From positions 186,001 to 250,000 of the forward strand of contig CADCLG010000001.1 of NCBI GenBank assembly GCA_902802305.1: 64,000 nt of DNA, given 5' to 3'. The stretch comes from an uncultured Spirochaetaceae bacterium. GTDB taxonomy: Bacteria; Spirochaetota; Spirochaetia; Treponematales; Treponemataceae. Under the pieces are notes generated by a model. It saw nothing but the letters and a program-made list of their open reading frames with translations. It had not been told where the DNA came from and searched no databases. Position numbers and translations under genes: made by a program. Below are positions 8,893 to 17,864 of the stretch, piece after piece; within the stretch, counting starts at the first letter, position 1; every line of letters begins with the position of its first letter.

Positions 8893-11643
8893 ATGAAAGC
8901 TATTGAACTTGAAAAAGCGTACGATCCGAAATCATTTGAAGATCGTATCTACAACGAATGGGAAAGTAAAGGTTATTTTAAGCCTGCTTCTGATGAAAAA
9001 TCGCCGATTCACGAGCAGTATAAGTGCCAGTGCGCAGATTGCAACAAAAAAACAAATGTTTATTCCGTCGTCATTCCTCCTCCAAATGTAACAGGTGTTC
9101 TTCACATGGGACACGGTCTTAACAATACTCTTCAGGATATTGTTGTTCGCTATCACCGAATGAAGGGAGATAATACTCTCTGGCTTACAGGAACAGACCA
9201 TGCTGGAATTGCCACACAGAACGTAGTTGAACGTCAGCTTAAAAAAGAAGGTCTCACCCGTAATGACCTTGGACGTGAAAAGTTTCTTGAACGCACTTGG
9301 GCTGTAAAGGAAGATCATCACAATACAATCGTAAAGCAGCAGAAAAAACTCGGAAACTCAACCGACTGGGACCGCGAGCGTTTTACTTACGACGAAGGTC
9401 TTTCAGAGGCTGTTCGTGATGTTTTTGTTACTCTTTATGAGCGTGGACTTATGTACCGTGGTAAACGCCTTGTAAATTGGTGTCCTCGTTGTGGTACTGC
9501 CCTTGCAGATGATGAAGTTGACCACATGGATACTCAAGGTGCAATGTATCATCTTTATTATGAATATGCTGACGGCTCGGGCCGCATTGAAGTTGCTACA
9601 ACCCGACCAGAAACTTTCTTTGGTGATACTGCCGTTGCCGTAAACCCAAGTGACGAGCGCTATACTAAGCTTGTTGGCAAAATGCTCAAACTGCCTTTGA
9701 CTGGAAAAGAGATTCCAATTATTGCAGATGACTATGTAGATAAAGAGTTTGGAACCGGTATGGTAAAGATTACTCCAGCTCATGACCCTAACGACTGGGA
9801 AGTTGGAAAACGCCACAATCTTGAAGTTGTAAATCTTCTTACTCCAGATGGCCGCATGAACGAAAATGTACCAGAAAAATACCGCGGACTCAAACCAGAA
9901 CAGGCACGCGCACTTGTAATAGAAGATTTGACAGCAGCTGGTCTTTACAAGGGTGAAGAAAAAATGGTTCACTCTGTTGGTCACTGCTACCGCTGTAAAA
10001 CTGTTGTTGAACCATATTTGAGCGACCAGTGGTTTGTAAAGATGAAGCCACTTGCCGACAAGGCTCTTGCTGCCTGGAAAAATGGAGAAATCCAGTTCTT
10101 CCCTCAGAAATGGGAAAACACCTACGAACAGTGGCTGGTAAATATCCGCGACTGGTGTGTAAGCCGTCAGATTTGGTGGGGACACAGAATCCCAGTTTGG
10201 TACTGTCAGAAGTGTGGAGAAGTAATTGTAAGCCGTACAGACCCTACAAAATGTCCAAAATGTGGTTGCGGGGCAGAAGATTTAAAACAGGATGAAGACG
10301 TACTTGATACCTGGTTCTCTTCCTGGCTCTGGCCTTTCTCTACATTAGGATGGCCTGCAGAAACTGCTGATATGAAACAGTTCTATCCAACAACAGCGCT
10401 TGTAACTGCTTACGATATCATCTTCTTCTGGGTAGCCAGAATGATTATGGCTGGTCTTGAGTTTACAGGAAAAGCTCCTTTCCACGATATTTATATTCAC
10501 GGTCTGGTTCGCGATAAGCAGGGACGCAAGATGTCTAAGTCTCTTGGAAACGGAATGGACCCTCTTGAGATTATTGATATGTACGGTGCCGACGCCCTCA
10601 AGTTTACCCTTGCCTTTATGTGTGCTCAGGGACAGGACGTTTTGATTGATAAAGATTCCTTCAAACTTGGAAGTCGTTTCTGTAATAAAGTTTGGAACGC
10701 AAGCCGCTATCTTCTTGGAAATCTTGATGGCCGCAATCTTGTTCCTGTTACAGATGCAGACCTTACAGAACTTGATAAGTGGATTTACGGTCGCCTGAAT
10801 TATGCAGTTAAGACAGCCCGCGAAGCTTTGGATACATACCGTTACAACGATGCAGCCAGCGCTCTTATGGAATATTTCTGGAATGAGTTCTGTGACTGGT
10901 ATGTTGAAGCAACAAAGATTAACTTTAAGAATGGTGATGATAAGGAAAAAGACCGTCAGGCTTCTGTTCTTATGAACATTCTTGAAGAAAATCTCAGACT
11001 TTTGCATCCTTATCTTCCTTTTGTTACAGAAGAAATCTATGCAAAGCTTCCGCTTTCAGAAATTGCCGCAAACCGCAGAAAAGCTGGCGAACAGAAAATT
11101 GCTTCTAACTCTGATTACGACGGAATGCTTATCAATGCTCCTTATCCGGAAGCTTGTGCAGAGCGCGAAAATGCTCAGATAGATGCCCGCTTTGAAGTTC
11201 TCAAGGATTTAATCAGCAAAGTACGTGCTCTCCGCGTTGACTGTGGAATTGACCCTGCAATTAAAATCAATATTGCAATTAAGGTTGAAAAGGGAAGTGC
11301 AGCAGAAGTTTGCAAAGAAAAGGTAGAAATGATTCAGCTGCTTGCCGGTGTTTCAAAAATTGATTTTGTTGAATCAAAACCTGCTTCTTCAATTGGAACT
11401 GTAGGAAAGGATTTTGAAGCCTTTATTATTGTTGACGAAAGCATTAATAAAGAACAGCTGCTTACCCGCTTCCAGAAGGCTTTGGAAAAAGAGCAGGGCT
11501 ATGCACGCATGAGCGAAAACAAACTCAACGGAAACTTTGCACAGCATGCTCCTGCAGACCTTATTCAGGCTGAACGAGACCGTCTTGCCGAAAGCCAGAA
11601 AAAGATTGCAGTTCTCGAAAGCTACGTAAAAGAACTCAACTAG
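8893..11643 (+). CDS. valS: valyl-tRNA synthetase
   Basis: A 916-residue class I synthetase. The HIGH motif is in PNVTGVLHMGHGL, the editing domain follows (ATTRPETFFGDTAVAVNP), the KMSKS motif is exact in GRKMSKSLGN, and the protein ends with the anticodon-binding region and a C-terminal coiled arm. It charges tRNA-Val and clears mischarged threonine. Two CxxC pairs in the middle (CPRCG, CQKCG, CPKCG) suggest zinc knuckles. The ribosome site AAGGA precedes the ATG, and TATAAT near 8822 is a plausible -10. The upstream region has no T-box signature. A strong hairpin follows the stop. Confidence 0.97.
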   Translation: MKAIELEKAYDPKSFEDRIYNEWESKGYFKPASDEKSPIHEQYKCQCADCNKKTNVYSVVIPPPNVTGVLHMGHGLNNTLQDIVVRYHRMKGDNTLWLTGTDHAGIATQNVVERQLKKEGLTRNDLGREKFLERTWAVKEDHHNTIVKQQKKLGNSTDWDRERFTYDEGLSEAVRDVFVTLYERGLMYRGKRLVNWCPRCGTALADDEVDHMDTQGAMYHLYYEYADGSGRIEVATTRPETFFGDTAVAVNPSDERYTKLVGKMLKLPLTGKEIPIIADDYVDKEFGTGMVKITPAHDPNDWEVGKRHNLEVVNLLTPDGRMNENVPEKYRGLKPEQARALVIEDLTAAGLYKGEEKMVHSVGHCYRCKTVVEPYLSDQWFVKMKPLADKALAAWKNGEIQFFPQKWENTYEQWLVNIRDWCVSRQIWWGHRIPVWYCQKCGEVIVSRTDPTKCPKCGCGAEDLKQDEDVLDTWFSSWLWPFSTLGWPAETADMKQFYPTTALVTAYDIIFFWVARMIMAGLEFTGKAPFHDIYIHGLVRDKQGRKMSKSLGNGMDPLEIIDMYGADALKFTLAFMCAQGQDVLIDKDSFKLGSRFCNKVWNASRYLLGNLDGRNLVPVTDADLTELDKWIYGRLNYAVKTAREALDTYRYNDAASALMEYFWNEFCDWYVEATKINFKNGDDKEKDRQASVLMNILEENLRLLHPYLPFVTEEIYAKLPLSEIAANRRKAGEQKIASNSDYDGMLINAPYPEACAERENAQIDARFEVLKDLISKVRALRVDCGIDPAIKINIAIKVEKGSAAEVCKEKVEMIQLLAGVSKIDFVESKPASSIGTVGKDFEAFIIVDESINKEQLLTRFQKALEKEQGYARMSENKLNGNFAQHAPADLIQAERDRLAESQKKIAVLESYVKELN

Positions 11644-11648
11644 TTGTT

Positions 11649-11692
11649 AAAGATTATTGCCGTGCATAAAATTGGCATGGCAATAATCTTTT
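11649..11692 (+). terminator. hairpin terminator after valS
   Basis: A 13-bp perfect stem, AAAGATTATTGCC paired with GGCAATAATCTTT, with a 17-nt loop and a short T run, begins six bases after the valS stop codon. Confidence 0.8.
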
Positions 11693-11759
11693 AAAAATAA
11701 CAAAAAAATATCCCATATAAATTGATTCACCCCTAAAAAAACGCTATATTATTTTTCGT

Positions 11760-12386
11760 ATGATAAAGCACTATGAGATGAAAATCGAACGGTCTCTGCG
11801 TATGGATGATTTGAATATGAATCAGTTGGGAAAAATGCGTATTGCTCCATATATGCAGCTGGCTACCGCTCTGATTGGAAAGGCTCGTCATGCCGGTGGT
11901 AATATGTTCCGTCATCAGATGGACACACTCGCAATCCTTATTGATTACGGTTACATTGATTCAGTGCTGCTAAAAGCTTCTGTGGTCCACGATACTGTTG
12001 AAGATATTGAAGACTTTGACAGAAATCTTATTGTGAAAGCAGACAAAGAAGGACAGGCTGTGCTTGATTTAGTGCTTGAAGTAACCCGCCGCGAAGATGA
12101 GGACAAAAAGCAGTTTCTTAAGCGTATCCTCAGGTCTGGCAGTCCAAAAGCAAAAATTCTAAAATGTGCCGACAGAATCTCCAATATGATTTCCCTTGGT
12201 TACGTTACAGACCCTAAGTTTATAGAACGCTACTGCGACGAAACCGAATACTTTCTGCTTCCAATGGCCCTTGAAGTTGACTACAACATGTATCAAGAAC
12301 TTATAGAACTTATCAGAACCCGCCGCCGTTACCTGGAAGAGGGTGGCTATTTTGACACACGAAAGAAAGAATCTTCCGGGTCATAA
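11760..12386 (+). CDS. stand-alone SpoT/MESH1-type HD hydrolase
   Basis: A 208-residue protein that consists of a RelA/SpoT-type HD domain only. His52, His77-Asp78, Glu81-Asp82, Asp138 and Asn142 are all in place (RHQMD, VVHDTVED, CADRISN), with spacing that closely mirrors the hydrolase site of bifunctional Rel proteins. No synthetase, TGS or ACT domain is present. By family it would be a manganese-dependent small alarmone hydrolase that removes pyrophosphate from (p)ppGpp, though a related nucleotide substrate is possible. A TATATT box lies 9 nt before the ATG and no ribosome site is seen. It lies between valS and gap and is probably its own transcription unit. Confidence 0.8.
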   Translation: MIKHYEMKIERSLRMDDLNMNQLGKMRIAPYMQLATALIGKARHAGGNMFRHQMDTLAILIDYGYIDSVLLKASVVHDTVEDIEDFDRNLIVKADKEGQAVLDLVLEVTRREDEDKKQFLKRILRSGSPKAKILKCADRISNMISLGYVTDPKFIERYCDETEYFLLPMALEVDYNMYQELIELIRTRRRYLEEGGYFDTRKKESSGS

Positions 12387-12505
12387 TTGATACTCCTAGA
12401 AATACGCAAAAATCACCCAAAATCTAAAACATATAGACTATTTCATAAAAATCCGCTATTTTATATACAACAAAAAATCTTAATCAATTTTTTAGGAGAT
12501 ATATT

Positions 12506-13582
12506 ATGGCAAATGTAAGAGTTGCTATTAACGGTTTCGGCCGCATTGGTCGTTTGGCTTTCCGTCAGATGTTTGACGCAAAAGGATATGAAGTTGTTGC
12601 TATCAACGATTTGACAAGCCCAAAAATGCTTGCTCACCTCTTGAAGTATGATACAGCACAGGGCGGATACATGGGCCGCATTGGTGAAGGTAAACACACT
12701 GTATCTTACAAAGACGCTGTTCTTGAAGAAGATGGAAAAACAGTAAAAGTTCCAGGTTCTATCATCGTTGATGGAAAAGAAATCACAATTTATGCAAAAC
12801 CAAATGCTGCTGAACTTCCTTGGGGAGAACTCAAAGTAGACGTTGTTCTTGAATGTACAGGTTTCTATGTATCAAAGGCTAAATCACAGGCTCATATCGA
12901 TGCAGGTGCTCGCAAGGTTGTAATCTCAGCTCCAGCTGGAAATGATCTTCCAACAATCGTTTACAATGTAAACCACAAGACTCTTACAAAGAACGACAAC
13001 ATCATCTCTGCTGCTTCTTGTACAACTAACTGTCTTGCTCCAATGGCTAAGGCTCTTAACGATGCATTCCCAATCCAGTCTGGTATCATGTCTACAATCC
13101 ACGCTTACACAGGCGACCAGATGATTCTTGATGGTCCACAGCGCAAGGGTGACCTCCGCCGCTCACGTGCAGGTGCTCAGAACATCGTTCCAAACTCAAC
13201 AGGTGCTGCAAAGGCTATCGGTCTTGTAATTCCTGAATTGAACGGAAAATTGATTGGTTCTGCTCAGCGTGTTCCAGTTCCAACAGGATCTACAACTATC
13301 CTTACTGCTGTAGTAAAGGGCAAGGACGTAACAAAAGAAGCTATCAACGCTGCTATGAAGAAAGCTTCTGACCCAGAAACATTCGGATACAATGAAGACG
13401 AAATCGTTTCTTCTGACGTAATCGGAATGCGCTTTGGTTCATTGTTCGATGCAACACAGACAATGGTAACAAAGATTACTGATGACTTGTTCGAAGTACA
13501 GGTTGTTTCTTGGTATGATAATGAAAACTCTTATACATCACAGATGGTAAGAACAATTAAGTACTTCTCAGAGAACTGCTAA
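12506..13582 (+). CDS. gap: glyceraldehyde-3-phosphate dehydrogenase
   Basis: A 358-residue type I GAPDH. The NAD-binding start is [11 protein letters not shown], and the catalytic cysteine is Cys172 in SAASCTTNC. The reaction is oxidative phosphorylation of glyceraldehyde-3-phosphate to 1,3-bisphosphoglycerate with NAD. It is about 20 residues longer than the common form because of an extension around residues 55-90. A good ribosome site (TTAGGAG) precedes the ATG. It is followed by a strong terminator, so it is probably monocistronic; pgk and tpiA lie 15-17 kb downstream on the same strand. Confidence 0.97.
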   Translation: MANVRVAINGFGRIGRLAFRQMFDAKGYEVVAINDLTSPKMLAHLLKYDTAQGGYMGRIGEGKHTVSYKDAVLEEDGKTVKVPGSIIVDGKEITIYAKPNAAELPWGELKVDVVLECTGFYVSKAKSQAHIDAGARKVVISAPAGNDLPTIVYNVNHKTLTKNDNIISAASCTTNCLAPMAKALNDAFPIQSGIMSTIHAYTGDQMILDGPQRKGDLRRSRAGAQNIVPNSTGAAKAIGLVIPELNGKLIGSAQRVPVPTGSTTILTAVVKGKDVTKEAINAAMKKASDPETFGYNEDEIVSSDVIGMRFGSLFDATQTMVTKITDDLFEVQVVSWYDNENSYTSQMVRTIKYFSENC

Positions 13583-13623
13583 TTAGAGTTAGCGAAAACT
13601 GCTAAGTTAGTTAGCTGATCTTA

Positions 13624-13657
13624 AAATGCCCTGCCTTCACGGCAGGGTATTTTTTTT
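13624..13657 (+). terminator. bidirectional terminator between gap and the Rpn-like gene
   Basis: CCCTGCC-TTCAC-GGCAGGG with a following run of T and a preceding run of A. It can serve gap on the plus strand and the convergent gene at 13671-14504 on the minus strand. Confidence 0.88.
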
Positions 13658-13670
13658 ATCTTGATTTTCC

Positions 13671-14504
13671 TTATCCTGCTAAAACTTCTTTTTCCAGTTC
13701 AAGTACTTCTTCAAGTTTTAATCCTGTACATCTTGCAATTATTTCTGGAGAGATTTTTTCTTTTAAAAGGTTTTGTGCAGCTTCCCTGGCTTTTTCGTCT
13801 TTGCCTTCAATTCTGCCATTTTCAAATGCGTAAGCTTGCTGTCTTTCCCATGTCATATACTGGACCCTCCATTGTGTATTGTGCTTGGCATCAATGACGT
13901 ACTCTTTTAAATCTTTTGTGTATTTGTTGTTTGCCTTGTTTGAAATGAGGAACTCGAAAAAACTCCTTGTTTCTTTATCCTCAATTATTTTAGCACATAT
14001 ATCTGCAATAAAAAAGCATTTTTGTGTACGGTCGTTCAGCTTTGTTTCAAGGTCTTCTTTGCAGATATTTTCAAAGGTATAGACAGGCAGTCCTTTATGG
14101 AAAATATCTTCAAGGCAGAGAAAGATGACATAGGAATCTTTTAAATCCTTGTAAAAATCTCCCTTGTTTAGCGAGGATAAATCCATTACATCCTGATAAT
14201 ATCTGGCTCGCTCTGGTAATTCCTTTGTGTCTGTAGACTGAACTTCTATGTCATACATCTTGTTTGTGTCCTTAACGTATACATCCAGTCTGACACCCTT
14301 GGAGTCGTGGTCAATATCCAGTACTTCTTCGTTATGCATTTCCATTTTTTCAATCTTTACATCTAAAAGCATTTCAATTAGATGCTGACATGCATCGGGA
14401 TGATGCCTCATTACCTTGTAAAAGATAAAATTGTTGGCAAGTGTAGCCTGTTCCCATTTTTGTTCAGGCGTTAGCTTTTCCTGTTTTTGAGTTGAAATAG
14501 ACAT
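13671..14504 (-). CDS. PD-(D/E)XK (Rpn/PDDEXK_2) family protein
   Basis: A 277-residue protein starting at the ATG at 14504, which has AAGGAG at the right distance; the frame is also open upstream to 14594. The core VRLDVYVKDTNKMYDIEVQ is the D...ExQ active site of the PDDEXK_2 family, often labelled transposase, although relatives of E. coli Rpn are recombination-promoting nucleases. The C-terminal tail ending in IARCTGLKLEEVLELEK is typical. A paralogue lies at 56962-57888. Both carry the same upstream element. It is convergent with gap and probably an independent mobile-type gene; true activity is inferred from family only. Confidence 0.85.
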   Translation of the reverse strand: MSISTQKQEKLTPEQKWEQATLANNFIFYKVMRHHPDACQHLIEMLLDVKIEKMEMHNEEVLDIDHDSKGVRLDVYVKDTNKMYDIEVQSTDTKELPERARYYQDVMDLSSLNKGDFYKDLKDSYVIFLCLEDIFHKGLPVYTFENICKEDLETKLNDRTQKCFFIADICAKIIEDKETRSFFEFLISNKANNKYTKDLKEYVIDAKHNTQWRVQYMTWERQQAYAFENGRIEGKDEKAREAAQNLLKEKISPEIIARCTGLKLEEVLELEKEVLAG

Positions 14505-14550
14505 ACTTTCTCTCCTTTTGGATAAAAATGATTTTGCGCAGAAAAAAAAT

Positions 14551-14594
14551 CCTACATCATTATTATTAGAAAAAAAGTAAAGATTTCGGACCAT
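14551..14594 (-). promoter_or_regulatory. upstream element shared with the second Rpn-like gene
   Basis: On the minus strand the 14-base stretch ATGGTCCGAAATCT followed by a T-rich tract and CTAAT also occurs upstream of the paralogue (56806-56844). It could be coding (MVRNL-FF) or a regulatory leader. Here it is in frame with the gene. Confidence 0.5.
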
Positions 14595-14726
14595 ATTTTC
14601 TGAAAAAAAAAGAATAAATTTTTGTTATATCAATAAAATGAACTAAATAAAACATGAATACTAATGTAAAATATTTACCTAATAAAAAAGCAAAAGTCGG
14701 CTTTGATTTTCAAGGAGAAAAATCTA

Positions 14727-17693
14727 ATGAAAAAGCTTTTATCAAAACTTATTAAAAGTGTGTTTACTGCTGCTCTTGTGGCAATGACTTTCTGCACGCT
14801 TTCTTGTGCAAGCTCTACAGGTGGAGCAAATGAATCTGGAAAAATAGATGAAAACAATCTTGTTGGAAGTTGGTTCTGGAATTATGGTTATGATCAGGAA
14901 CAGTTTAGTAATGAGCAGCTTACCATAAATCCAGACGGCACTCTTGAAGTTTTTATCATTGAGCCAAATTATTCTGAATGGGATACAGGCACTTATTCCC
15001 TTATAAATGATGATGTATATGGATTAACTTTATTAATAAATCTAACCCAAGGAAAAGAAAAATACGAAGACGCGTGGGAAGATATAGATGCAAAAATCTA
15101 TTATAAAATTGAGACCTTAAATTCTGACCGTCTTTTGATGAAGCGTTACAAAAGGGATGTTTCTGCAATGGGCTGGATAGTACAGGAATTTGACCCAAGC
15201 GTAGTGAACGACTATCACAAAATAAAAGACGGTACTAAAGAAAATCTCGTGGGAAAATGGACTGTAAACAAACGGGGAACTCCTGGTATTGATTGGGACG
15301 AAACTTGGATTTTTAATGAAGATGGTACAATGGAAGATTACTGGACTTATGCCGGAGAAGAACCTGTAAAATATAAAGGTACCTACGAAGTTATAAAAGA
15401 AAAAACTGGAAGTATTTTGCATACGACTCTCTCTAGTGAACAAAAAGGAAGTGGAACTTTTGAACTAAATCCTCCAATGGAGTTCTGGATTGACTATAAA
15501 ACTTGCGGTGAAAATCTTATAAAAGTACGCTCTTTGCGAAATATGATTGGTGGCGAAAAGCACGACAGTGAAAGAGATAGTGATGATTTTTATTACCGCG
15601 ACATTCCTCTGGAAACAGTAACTTATCACTGGGATAATTATACTTTTAAAGATTATTATCCTGTAGGCACAGAATATGAACTGCTTGATTTAGATAAACC
15701 CTATCTTTTTAGTGGAGTACACGAAGCCTTATATAATCAAAAGATTATCGGCTGGTATGATAATCCACAATTTTCTGGCAATCCTATAGAAAAAATTTCC
15801 AAGAATGACAGTTCTACACCACATGAATTTTGGGCAAAGTGGGCAATCAAAGTTAGAAAGTCTGTTTGGGATGAAAGCAAGGGAAAAGACGGATACGGTT
15901 ACAGATCTCCTCTTCCTCTTTCGGCTCTGTTCAAGAACATACCAGATGGAATGAAAATTCCTTCTAAAGGAGAAAAAAGAATAATTGTCTTATCTGCAAA
16001 TGTTTCTAAAGATTTTGAAGGATGGGGTGGAATAGAACTTTTTGATGCTTCAGAAGGATGGCAAAGGTGGGTTGGTAAAGATTGGCATCCATTAAAATCA
16101 GTTAATGGGAAATTTGTTGATCTTTTTGAAATTGAACTTACAGACGATTTAAAAACAGAAAATTTGACTCAAATTGGATTAAATTTGGGTTATAATCCTG
16201 ACACACTTGATGATGTAACTATTCTTACTGACTTTAAATTTGAAATCCTTGAGCCAAATTCTCCAAGGCTGATAGAGCATACGTTTAATTACGGAAACTT
16301 TATCTTTAAGCAAAAATCTGTTATCGGCTATGATTTTTATCTGCCACAGAATCCAGATGATTTACCTTCACTGACAAAGCAAGAGCAGGATCATTTTTGG
16401 CATCAGCAGGGCAATGAGTTTATTGGCTGGTATGATAATCCTGAGTTTAAGGGAAATCCTGTAAAATCAATTTCTGGAGCGGATAATACAAAAGGTAAGA
16501 CTTTTTATGGAAAATATAATTTAAAATTCTATCAGCCAGAAGCTCGTGAAGATGGTAATTATTATTCAAATAGATGGATTCTTGCAAAGACTGTAACTCC
16601 AAATACACAAATAGATCCTAAGAAGGGAGATGTTGTAATGGTTGTGGTTAGTGGAACTTTATCACAGGAGTATGAAGGTCCAATGGGACTTGATTTGTAT
16701 AATTTTTCTTTTGAAGATTCTTTTTTAGCAAATGACTGGCATTATGTAGAAACAAAGAATAAGAAGTTTGCAACTTGTTTTGAATTAAAAATGAAAAAGG
16801 ATGCAAATTATAAATCAATAGATGAAGCAGCTTTTCTTCTGGCAGTTGATTCTTTGAACGCACCTGTTCAGCTGGTTTTGTCTGACTTTAAGTTTGAACT
16901 TGTAGAAAAAGACCCTTTTGTAACAACCGAGGCCGAATCAAAACATGTTTCAATTAAACCATGTGCAGAAGGTTTTGAAATTACAGTAAGAAAGCTGGAT
17001 TCAGAAAAGGGTGACTGGACTTATGCAGAAATATGGGCAGAAGAAGATGGACATCAAACAGTTGCTGGGTTTGATTTATCTGTTTTGAATCAAAACAAAA
17101 GTATAACATTTGTCTGGCCGTTTTGTGAAAAGGGAAAAACTTATAATTTCCGTTTTGCCTGGACTGATTCAAATGGAAAATATAATAATCAGCCTTTAAG
17201 CATAATTGCATCAAACGGTAAGGGGGAACTCAATTTTGATGCCCTGAAAAAGATTAAAGTCACATTAGAGTCAAATTCAAAGGAAGCGAATCTCTGTGCT
17301 GCAAACTTTAAAAAAGAAAATCTTTTGGAGCTTGTGAAAGATTATCAGGAATCGATTGCTTTGGTCGGTGTACAATTTCCAGTTATATCGGGCTCAAATG
17401 ATTGGAGTGATACTCAATGGTTATTTGCAGTTTATTGTGGCCTTTTTCCAGAATTTGATTCGAATAATTCCTTTTTTGCAGAGCTTTTTTCAAAGGGTAA
17501 GGCAAATATACTTGGTGATTTTAACTTTGACTGGGGTGACAAGGAGAAAATTAATGATGAGTTGTCTAAACGTTCAATATTCTGTACTGATTTAAGAATT
17601 CATTTTAAAATGAACAGCTGTCCAGATGCAGTTGGCTTTTATACAATCTCCAACAGAACTGACAATGTTCCATACACGCCAGTTAAATTTTAG
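14727..17693 (+). CDS. large surface lipoprotein, copy 1 (lipocalin-like and InlB-type repeats)
   Basis: A 988-residue protein. The ATG at 14727 has CAAGGAGA at the right distance. The signal peptide ends in TLSC (Cys27), so it is a lipoprotein. Two segments near 40-130 and 175-260 begin with NLVGSWFWN and NLVGKWTVN and end in glycine-rich strands, like lipocalin-type domains. Two copies of a GWYDNPxFxGNPxxxI motif match the Listeria-Bacteroides (InlB B) repeat. The function is unknown; a surface adhesin or glycan-binding role is only an inference. It is the first of two tandem paralogues; the neighbouring cysteine-peptidase-like lipoprotein may belong to the same system. Confidence 0.75.
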   Translation: MKKLLSKLIKSVFTAALVAMTFCTLSCASSTGGANESGKIDENNLVGSWFWNYGYDQEQFSNEQLTINPDGTLEVFIIEPNYSEWDTGTYSLINDDVYGLTLLINLTQGKEKYEDAWEDIDAKIYYKIETLNSDRLLMKRYKRDVSAMGWIVQEFDPSVVNDYHKIKDGTKENLVGKWTVNKRGTPGIDWDETWIFNEDGTMEDYWTYAGEEPVKYKGTYEVIKEKTGSILHTTLSSEQKGSGTFELNPPMEFWIDYKTCGENLIKVRSLRNMIGGEKHDSERDSDDFYYRDIPLETVTYHWDNYTFKDYYPVGTEYELLDLDKPYLFSGVHEALYNQKIIGWYDNPQFSGNPIEKISKNDSSTPHEFWAKWAIKVRKSVWDESKGKDGYGYRSPLPLSALFKNIPDGMKIPSKGEKRIIVLSANVSKDFEGWGGIELFDASEGWQRWVGKDWHPLKSVNGKFVDLFEIELTDDLKTENLTQIGLNLGYNPDTLDDVTILTDFKFEILEPNSPRLIEHTFNYGNFIFKQKSVIGYDFYLPQNPDDLPSLTKQEQDHFWHQQGNEFIGWYDNPEFKGNPVKSISGADNTKGKTFYGKYNLKFYQPEAREDGNYYSNRWILAKTVTPNTQIDPKKGDVVMVVVSGTLSQEYEGPMGLDLYNFSFEDSFLANDWHYVETKNKKFATCFELKMKKDANYKSIDEAAFLLAVDSLNAPVQLVLSDFKFELVEKDPFVTTEAESKHVSIKPCAEGFEITVRKLDSEKGDWTYAEIWAEEDGHQTVAGFDLSVLNQNKSITFVWPFCEKGKTYNFRFAWTDSNGKYNNQPLSIIASNGKGELNFDALKKIKVTLESNSKEANLCAANFKKENLLELVKDYQESIALVGVQFPVISGSNDWSDTQWLFAVYCGLFPEFDSNNSFFAELFSKGKANILGDFNFDWGDKEKINDELSKRSIFCTDLRIHFKMNSCPDAVGFYTISNRTDNVPYTPVKF

Positions 17694-17864
17694 CAGTTAA
17701 AATTCATTACTTTATTTTCAGAGTTTTTTAGTGCATAATAATTCCTAAAGAATAAACTTTTGTTATATCAATAAAATGAACTAAATAAAACATGAATACT
17801 AATGTAAAACATTTACTTAATAAAAAAGCAAAAGTCGGCTTTGATTTACAAGGAGAAAAATCTA

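Noticed and set aside
13671-14504. Genuine transposase with an insertion sequence
   Set aside because: PDDEXK_2 proteins are often labelled transposase, but no terminal inverted repeats or target duplications are found around either copy.
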